DNA of 64,000 nucleotides from Halichondria panicea. Its lineage: Eukaryota; Porifera; Demospongiae; Suberitida; Halichondriidae. The DNA lies in contig NC_087379.1 of NCBI RefSeq assembly GCF_963675165.1, positions 5,845,442 through 5,909,441 of the forward strand, in the 5' to 3' direction. The position numbers were made by a program, and so were the translations under genes. The notes under the pieces were generated by a model, which was not told the DNA's origin, searched no databases, and saw only the letters and a program-made list of their open reading frames with translations. Numbering within the stretch: position 1 is the first letter of the stretch; each line of letters starts with the position of its first letter. Shown piece after piece: positions 56,716-64,000 of this stretch.

Positions 56716-59172
56716 ATGGCCATACAGCAACCAAAACCTCCTCCAAATCAGCAGCTGTATGAGTTTCTACTGTTTGACAGTGTGTCTGACAGTGAACTGC
56801 CCTCTTTACTGCACCTACTGAGAGGACTGGCTGCTTTGCATAGCATTCATTGACAAGGAGCAAACTTATAAAATTGGTCCGTGGCGTGTTAATAGTATAT
56901 CTTGTACAGTATGTGATATATGCCACTGGTTATTTAATACAGAAATAGGCAACACTCGTTCTGTCGTTAGAGTTCGACAGTCGCTAGACAATGCCGAGGC
57001 CCCCTTGTGAGTTACGCACCCCCCACACGTGTACCCCCACCCCATACCATATACATGTTTCTACCTTGTTCCCCAGGCAACTCATATACACTGGTCAGCT
57101 GGACCTGGGTGATGCTAACAGGCCGGCTGGAGTGAGGAGTTGTGTATACACTGCATGCAGTCACAACGCCGCAGAATGCCTCAAGGAAATGGGATTCATG
57201 TAAGCAATAAAGTGCCCAGAATTGTCTTGCATGCTGGCTATTTTCAATCCAGAACATTGAATAGCTAACCCTCGGCTGTTGACATGATCTACAAGTGTAT
57301 AGCAACCCAAAGAGTGTTGCTGGCTATAAAGCAGCAAGTAACGTAACAGGCTGAGATTGGAGTTTTAGTATAATTATAGTACATGCATTATTTGCCTGTT
57401 TATGACATCTGAGTTTTACCTCCATTCTGAATTCTATGGACTTAGACAGCAAAGCAAAGAAGCATGGAGTCTTATGGCTCTTGGGGTATGCTGGTAGGAA
57501 AAGAAATAACAATCATAATTCTAGCTTTCTGCTTTAGTGACCCTGTTCTATTGTTCCTGGTACAGGATCGCTTCAACTGTAATATGTATAGGCTACCTCG
57601 AATAAAGGCCGCGTGTAGTTAGCTAGCTGCCAACATGCAAGTTAGCTTTTGCTCGCTTTTATTCGACAACAAAGCTTTAACATCGAAATCTACCACTAAT
57701 AACTTGTTGTGTGAAGGCTATCCATTCTGTAAACGCAGTGCTGTGGCATCCATGTCAGTACTCACAATTACTAACAGACAAACAAACCAAACGGACTACT
57801 ATACCCGTGGCCGCCCACGCACGCCTCCGGTAATCAACACACAAATTTACCTTTTGTAATAGCCTCTAAAATGTGGTAAAAACTACATGTAGGCCTAAGA
57901 GGTGGTATATTTTTTGGTATATTTTTGTCTAGTCTAGAGGTGGTTAGTACCGACCACCACCGACCAGTGTGGTCATATCCCTACTTAAGTTTAACTACAC
58001 ACACATTATAAATTCAACAGACACGATTCCAACAATTCAACATACATTTACAGTTTAGTAATTACATAATTATTATATCTCCATGGGCAACCCTGACAGT
58101 TTGTGCACACACTGACAGAGCTGTCTATGAGCTGATACTGAGAGGCTACGTGTTCAGAAAGGGGCAAATGAAGATTGCCGTCTTCAAACTCTATCAGGTG
58201 TGTTTATTTGTTGTTGCTAGCTGACACTAAACATTCCAGTGAGAAACCATCCCCTTTACAGTCTAAATAGCTGGTGGCATTTAGAGTTGAACATATCTAA
58301 CTTCCGTAGCATGTCTACGGTTTGGGTTGAACTACAAATACAGTTGAGTCCACCCTAGTTCAGGCGAGAGCACACACAGGATGGTAGTGGATGATTAGCA
58401 TATACTGTTTGTAGGAGGAAACGTGTGAATCAATTGATGCTAACGAGTGCACCGTGTGGGTTGTGCTAGCCTACACAAGGGAAGATAGGTTGACTGCCTT
58501 TTCCTAATCCACCAATGTACCGGTAGTACATGTATGTGAAGGTGCATAGCTTAAAATGCATTCAAGAGTCTATATACATTTGTATATAATACAAGAGAGA
58601 GAAAAAGTATAGAAGGTAGCATAACCTTGCATCCGAAAATTAATGTAATCTCCTGCTTTGTAACAAAAGTGACCAATCTGAGGCCCAGAGCTGCTACTAA
58701 TAAATTCTCATTAATTTATTATGCGTTTCAGGCAGGAAGTCACGTACGTTGCTTTCCGAATTATTTCTGATGCACGGTTATACTACTTTCGATACTCTCT
58801 CTTATGGGCTTTTGATCATTATAGGGAAGTTTAGATAATTAAGCCTGTTGGGAAAAGTGCTACATAACGATAGGTAGATAAGGCTATTTGGGGAAAGTTC
58901 TTGTTGTACTAGCAAGTACATAGCACTAAGTTATATATCGTGGTCAACATAGTAAATTTGTATTACTGTTCATACTACCCCCTCCCCACCCACCCACACA
59001 CACACACACACAGCCGTCAGGAGAGGGAGCTGGTGTAGCAGGTGCCCAGCTGTTGTCAGAGCACTACCTGGTGGAGTTGTCAGCTGTGACCACATCAGGA
59101 CACGACAACGTTGGCATGGAGATGAGGGCTTTCGCTGAGCAACTCAAACCGTATCCTGTGGAGCAATTGTGA
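56716..59172 (+). pseudogene. MED18: Mediator subunit 18, copy B (frameshift in exon 1)
   Basis: Exon 1 starts MAIQQPKPPPNQ as in copy A, but about 14 nt are lost after the LRGL motif (near 56830), so the frame ends within a few codons. Later exons look sound: about 56945-57008 (VRVRQSLDNAEAPL), one ending near 57200 (QLIYTGQLDLGDANRPAG), 58119-58197 (GYVFRKGQMKIAVFKLYQ) and 59014-59172 (SEHYLVELSAVTTSGHDN, ending at TGA). Phases between these agree. MED18 with MED20 forms the movable jaw of the Mediator head. Copy B keeps the exon that copy A lacks, while A keeps the exon-1 reading that B lacks. Confidence 0.75.
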
Positions 59173-59608
59173 ATTATATTATGATTATACAGCTTGTGTA
59201 CATATGGTGAATTATGGGAGGTGCATATAATATCATAGCTAGCTTGTGTTAATTGGCTTGTGAAACAAACATTGTTTATAGCCAAGTTTGTAGGTAAACA
59301 TCAGTTGCCTGAAGTATGTTCGTGTGCTCTGACAGTAGATGATGCTGTTTGGCCTGGCTTTTAGTTGTACTTAGCAATGTAAATTAGTCCACTAGTAGTT
59401 GCCTGGCAATATGGTGGCAACCATACAGCTAGTGGATTCTGAAGCTGAAACTATGTGGTTGATTTAAACTAATAGCTATAACACACGAATCAGACTCTCG
59501 GCAGCTAAAACAGCTTTGGCAGGTAACACGCAGTTGAAGTTTGACCTAAGGAATGTGAGTCTAAAACACTTCCTTTGAGTCGCAGATGTCGTACTTCCTC
59601 TGGTGTAG

Positions 59609-61004
59609 GGCTGATGTGGATCTGTGTATTGAGGACTTCAACAGGATTGCTATCGTGTGCCTCTGCTAGACAACTTTAAGCCTCATGGAAAGGTTAGCAT
59701 TATAATTATATATTCCTGTACCCTCACCACATACCCTTGTACACACCATGGTCAAGACAACCACATACCCTTGTACACACATGATAACCACATACCTCTG
59801 TACCCACAGTACCACATGGCAGACCTGCACACTGCTGGAGGCCTCCCTATACTCATGAAGGAGCTACTAGACGCAGGGCTCTTACATGGTGACTGTCTCA
59901 CAGTGACCGGAAAGACTGTGGCAGAGAATTTATCATCTGTCTCCAAAGCATCTGATCTGACACAGGACGTTGTGTACCCATTCTCTAAACCCCTCTCCCC
60001 TCCCGGGCACCACATACCATTATCAAGGTGAGATGGATAAGCTGTGTGTATTCTCACCTATATATGCAATCATTGTGAGTAAGTCATTTGTTCTGCATGT
60101 GCGTTTTATTTGAACACCTATTCAACATTTAGATGGTGAAAATTATATGCATTTTCTCATGATTGCATCCCAGGGTAGCCTGGCAACAGACAGTGCCGTA
60201 CTGAAGCTGAGTGGGAAAGTGTTTGACAAGCCGTTCAAAGGCCCAGTGAGTCTACACACCATGCATGGACACAATGCCTCCTTTATTGAGTGTGTCTGCT
60301 TGTTCCCAGGCGATTGTGTTCGATGGGGAGGGGCCAGCCTATGATGCCATTATGGGTGGCCAGGTTAAACCAGGACAGGTGCTCGTCATACGATATGAAG
60401 GACCTAAGGGAAGGTGAGCAAGTATTCAAGTTGCATTTAAATTCAAATATTTAGCCTGAATCCATGCCTTGGTTGTTTGCCGCATCTGTCACTATAGCTA
60501 CAATTTTATCAGTGTCAGATTCAGTTTATTGTACAGTATAATTATACCCCCCACACATGATACACACCTCCTCCTTGTAGCCCTGGCATGCCTGAGATGT
60601 TAAGTCCAGGCTCTGCACTGGTTGGTGCCGGCCTGGGGAAGACTGTTCCCTTGGTAACTGATGGACGCTTCAGCGGAGCATCTCACGGGATCATGATTGG
60701 TCATGTGACACCCGAGGCATTCGTGGGCGGGCCTATAGCACTGGTGGAGAACGGAGATATGATAAGCATTGATGCTGTCAACAGGAGAGTAGATCTGGTG
60801 AGTGTGCAAATCATTATGAGCACTGTACATATGATGGATGCATACATACTCCCCCGCACACCCACGCAGGAGGTCAGTAAGGAAGTGTTGACGGCTCGGA
60901 AAGCTTGCTGGAAGATTCCCCAAGAGCGTCAGAAAGTGAAGGGTCTACTGGCGAAGTATCGACGCTCTGTGTCCAGTGCACATACAGGAGCTGTGACCAG
61001 CTAA
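59609..61004 (+). pseudogene. DHAD 3' fragment, copy C
   Basis: It starts at the same splice acceptor as copy B and has the same one-base loss in ATTGCTATCGTG. Downstream exons, including [18 protein letters not shown] and [11 protein letters not shown], remain readable and closely match copy A. Without the N-terminal half (two of the three Fe-S cysteines plus GACGGM lie upstream of the breakpoint) no active enzyme is possible. The intron MITE of copy A is absent. Confidence 0.85.
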
Positions 61005-61593
61005 ACCAACTGTGTATATAGTAGAGGCCAACGTTGTAGTTTTGTCCTGTAAAGCAAACAATTTTTAATTGATGCAGAATTGTATGCATGTATAATTTAA
61101 TATACTTGGACCTTGTTTGTAGAGTAGACTCTATATGATTGTGCACTTGTTGGTCTAATGAGTTGAGTAATGTGAACATTTCGTTATCAGCTGTGCGAAT
61201 GAAATGTCATCAGCACATGAAGTTGCTTTGTTTTATTGCATCACGATGAACATTTTAATTTTGCTGCTGCAGGCAACATCCAGAAGTCTCGAATTCCAGC
61301 CGCCGGTTCTCATTGTAAGTGTGGGAGAGGGAGAGCTTATAATTATCAGGCAATGTACTTGTGTTTGTGGTCTCTACAAATCAGCTATGAATATCGTTAA
61401 CGATTTTGACATCACCCGGCCATTTTTGCTTCAAGGCGTTCACAAGCTCAAGGAATTGTGAGTTAATCAGTACAGTGTGCATGACCTGTCTCTTCATAGT
61501 TTATTTGTTTGCTGTATGTTATTTTGGGGCATGTGTTTGACACAACAATATTGTGTGTCCCCACAGAAAAACAAATCTTACAATATTAAAGCC

Positions 61594-63813
61594 ATGGCCG
61601 AGAGAGTGACTACAAAAGAAGCTCTCAAGAAACTCGATGCTCAACTTGAATGCTCCCTTTGTCTCGACACTTTCAAGCAGCCGAAACTCTTGCCTTGTTT
61701 TCATGTGTTTTGCAAATCCCCGTGTCTGGAGAAACTAGTGACCAAGGATGGACGCTCCCTCACTTGTCCCACCTGTCGACACATTGTCCCACTGTCAGAG
61801 AGGGGAGTGGCTGGACTGCAATCAGACTTTCACATCGACCACTTGTTTGAGATACAAGATGCTTTCAACAAGGCCGAAGACGACAATGATAAGAACTGTG
61901 GCAGCTGTGAGAATGGCAGAGCCACCGGGTACTGTAACGACTGTGGGGACTTTTTGTGTGACAGGTGTCAAACTGCTCACAAATTTGTTAAACTTTCAAA
62001 AAATCATAAACTAATTTCGCTGGATGAACTCAAAGCTCAAGTGACTAGCCTGGTTCCCCCCAAGAAGGCCGTCCCCCATTGTCCCAAACACTTGGAGAAT
62101 GCCCTTAAGATATATTGCGATACATGCTCCACTCTCATTTGCATGGACTGCACCATTCGTATCCACAAAGACCACAACTACGACCTGGTGGCTGATGTGC
62201 TGACCAAGCACAAGGAAGAACTTGTCTCCAGTCTCAAACCAGTCAAAGAGAAGCTGGACAGTGTACAACGAGCTCTGAAGGACTTTGACACAAGAGCCAA
62301 GGCAATCCACGATCAGAGGACCACGATTGAAGCCAACATCCACAATGAGATTGACGAACAACATCGACTGTTAGACCAACGAAGGGCAGAGCTTGTGGGA
62401 GAGCTAGAGATGCTGACTCAGCAGAACCTGAAGGATCTGGCGGCACAGAGGGACCAAGTGGAGATCACTCAGGTGAAACTGGCCAGCTGTCTGGAGTACG
62501 CTGAGGGTGGTCTCAAAACAGGCACAGATGGTGAAGTACTCGAAATGAAAATTTCCGTTATTAAGAGAGTCGAACAAGTTTCTACTGAATTCGAATCAAA
62601 TGCTATTCAGCCAGAGACAAAAGCTGACATGGAACTGATCACTGAAGGAAAAGAACCTCTCCAACAAGCTTATCGAGAGTTCCTAGAGATTGAACAGTGT
62701 GGATCAATCAGCTTAGTGAACAGCCACACGACAGGAGATGGTCTGAAAGGTGCTACAACTGGAGAAACAAAAACTGTATCCTTTCAAGCAATGACCAAGA
62801 ACAACAAGAAATCCAACGGTAAACTCGACCTCAAAGCTGAACTTGTGCATATCGAAAGCAAAGATAAAAGTAAATGTGAAGTGGTGATTGTTCGAAAACA
62901 TGGCCAACACAAGATCAACTATCGCCCTATGAAACGAGGAAAGCATGAACTACACATCACTGTCAATGGGGACGCAGTACGAGGCAGTCCATTCCCAATA
63001 GCTGTAGCCCCATCACCACAGAGCTTCATCAAGCCTTCCCGAGTTGTACGAGGTGTGAACAGCCCACGAGACACTGTCTTCAACAGTAAGGGACAGTTGA
63101 TTGTTGTTGAAGGAGCTACTGTCTCTGTATTGACACCAGAGGGTGAAAAGATACGAACGTTTGGTCAGCTGAATGATGGTATTGGAGTGACTGTGGACAA
63201 AGACAACAACATGTATGTGATGGAGTATGGCAATCATCGTGTGAATAAGTTCTCATCTGACGGAGAGTTTGTGGCAGCTGTTGGTAGTCTAGGCAATGGT
63301 AACCTTCAGTTTACTAACCCTGTTGGTATATGTTATAACAGAAGAGACAACAACCTGTATGTGGTTGATCAGAGTAAGCACAGAATAAAAGTGCTCTCTA
63401 CTGAACTGAAGTTTGTACGGTGTTTCGGTACACGTGGCAATGGGAACGGACAATTACAAAGCCCATTTCATGCATCATTTGATAGCGCTAACAACCTCTA
63501 TGTGACTGATCATCTTAACAATCGAGTACAAGTCTTCACTGCTGAAGGTCAATTCCTGAGAACCTTCTCACAAAAAGCCGACGGTCAGAAGCTAAGTCGT
63601 CCCTGGGCCATAGCCATCGACAGCAGTGACACAGTGTACGTCAGTGAGAATGGACCGCATCATGTGAGTGTGTTCACATCTCAGGGAGCCTACATCACCA
63701 CGTTTGGTGGGACGGAAAAGGGACAGTTTAATAGCATTTACGGACTCTCTATTGATCGCAATGACTCTGTTGTTGTATCCGATCAAGGCAACGGGCGACT
63801 GCAGATATTCTAA
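61594..63813 (+). CDS. TRIM-NHL protein C, 739 aa
   Basis: It has the same domain order as A and B. The ORF is open from 61477, but the conserved start MAERVTTKEALKKL lies at 61594, after the CCCCACAG acceptor-like site. RING and B-box cysteines and histidines are all present (CSLCLDTF, CNDCGDFLCDRCQ, CDTCSTLICMDC). The coiled coil, filamin-like repeat and six NHL blades are intact, with blade signatures such as YGNHRVNKFSSDGEF, QSKHRIKVLSTEL and HLNNRVQVFTAEG. A short deletion (GGTEKGQF against GGPGTKEGQF) lies in the last blade. Most differences from A and B are in the NHL part; the first 140 residues are nearly invariant. A following MED18 copy starts 152 bp downstream. Confidence 0.92.
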   Translation: MAERVTTKEALKKLDAQLECSLCLDTFKQPKLLPCFHVFCKSPCLEKLVTKDGRSLTCPTCRHIVPLSERGVAGLQSDFHIDHLFEIQDAFNKAEDDNDKNCGSCENGRATGYCNDCGDFLCDRCQTAHKFVKLSKNHKLISLDELKAQVTSLVPPKKAVPHCPKHLENALKIYCDTCSTLICMDCTIRIHKDHNYDLVADVLTKHKEELVSSLKPVKEKLDSVQRALKDFDTRAKAIHDQRTTIEANIHNEIDEQHRLLDQRRAELVGELEMLTQQNLKDLAAQRDQVEITQVKLASCLEYAEGGLKTGTDGEVLEMKISVIKRVEQVSTEFESNAIQPETKADMELITEGKEPLQQAYREFLEIEQCGSISLVNSHTTGDGLKGATTGETKTVSFQAMTKNNKKSNGKLDLKAELVHIESKDKSKCEVVIVRKHGQHKINYRPMKRGKHELHITVNGDAVRGSPFPIAVAPSPQSFIKPSRVVRGVNSPRDTVFNSKGQLIVVEGATVSVLTPEGEKIRTFGQLNDGIGVTVDKDNNMYVMEYGNHRVNKFSSDGEFVAAVGSLGNGNLQFTNPVGICYNRRDNNLYVVDQSKHRIKVLSTELKFVRCFGTRGNGNGQLQSPFHASFDSANNLYVTDHLNNRVQVFTAEGQFLRTFSQKADGQKLSRPWAIAIDSSDTVYVSENGPHHVSVFTSQGAYITTFGGTEKGQFNSIYGLSIDRNDSVVVSDQGNGRLQIF

Positions 63814-63965
63814 CGAAATAAGTAGAAAAGTGGACAAAGTAGTATGTAGCTCTGTGTAGAAATAGTTGGTAGCGTTATTAGAATGTGAAATGAAACTATT
63901 ATCTGTTGTGTTGATGCAATTATAGTGGTAGGTAAAGATCATCATAATAAAAAGTAACATCCAGC

Positions 63966-64000
63966 ATGGCCATTCAGCAACCAAAGCCTCCTCCAAATCA
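63966..64000 (+). CDS. MED18: Mediator subunit 18, copy C (first codons only; cut by window edge)
   Basis: It starts MAIQQPKPPPNQ like copies A and B, 152 bp after the stop of TRIM-NHL C and at the end of the same AGTAACATCCAGC leader. Whether this copy is intact cannot be seen. Because A and B are each damaged, it is the first candidate for the working gene. Confidence 0.7.
   Translation, partial: MAIQQPKPPPN

Larger units (their letters stand above)
36951..64000 (+). repeat. Tandem segmental array: DHAD 3' part / TRIM-NHL / MED18, three units
   Basis: Unit A is 36951-44264, unit B 44265-59608, and unit C 59609 to beyond the window. Junctions at 44264/44265 and 59608/59609 join MED18 downstream sequence (CGTACTTCCTCTGG) to TGTAG|GGCTGATGTGG, which is the acceptor of DHAD exon 36951-37035. 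Gene order, introns and spacers align between units. Unit A is about 7.3 kb. Unit B is about 15.3 kb because of insertions at 45706-50130 and 52917-56671; without them it is about 7.2 kb. Confidence 0.9.

Noticed and set aside
1-64000. CRISPR arrays, bacterial operons, tRNA or rRNA genes
   Set aside because: No regularly spaced direct repeats with unique spacers, no compact same-strand bacterial gene runs, and no cloverleaf or rRNA-like stretch were seen. The genes are spliced and animal-like.

Overview
The window reads as nuclear DNA of an early-branching animal, most likely a demosponge such as Amphimedon. This is inferred from three things: compact genes with many short GT-AG introns, clearly animal gene content (EMC1, a three-SAM liprin, TRIM-NHL proteins with a filamin domain, MED18, PTCD1), and a dihydroxy-acid dehydratase gene, which most animals lack. 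No tRNA, rRNA, CRISPR array or bacterial operon was seen.

Layout. 1-7.4 kb: three minus-strand copies of one POT/MFS-type transporter, all broken; the third is split by a 293-bp transposon with 9-bp target-site duplications. A Ty1/copia gag fragment lies between copies two and three. 7.4-11.2 kb: repeat-rich spacer with a 954-bp TA-flanked MITE, a 53-bp relative of the 293-bp element, and possible exon remnants. 11.2-13.9 kb (+): a five-exon mitochondrial PPR protein (PTCD1-like). 14.1-21.9 kb (-): a complete 21-exon EMC1 gene whose reading frame closes across all 20 introns (957 aa). It is divergent from an 11-exon liprin-beta-like gene at 22.2-31.6 kb (+; 1176 aa with coiled coil and three SAM domains). 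32.0-34.5 kb (-): a disabled gene joining a Neuralized (NHR) domain, a coiled coil and a TKL-type kinase. 34.7-38.7 kb (+): an intact-looking dihydroxy-acid dehydratase (DHAD) spread over at least 18 exons.

From 36951 to the right edge the window is a tandem segmental array. The basic unit is about 7.3 kb: 3' part of DHAD, then a single-exon TRIM-NHL gene, then MED18. It occurs three times (A 36951-44264, B 44265-59608, C from 59609). Only the first DHAD is complete. The B and C DHAD copies begin exactly at one splice acceptor and share a frameshift. All three TRIM-NHL genes are open (740, 743 and 739 aa). MED18 copy A has lost an exon, copy B is frameshifted in exon 1, and copy C runs off the window. 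Unit B has doubled in size through two insertions of about 4.4 and 3.8 kb full of inverted-repeat elements.

The genes share no obvious pathway. EMC1 acts in ER membrane-protein insertion, PTCD1 in mitochondrial RNA and translation, liprin at cell-cortex scaffolds, MED18 in transcription and DHAD in branched-chain keto-acid formation. The main story is structural: recent local duplication, decay of some copies, and heavy colonisation by small DNA transposons.
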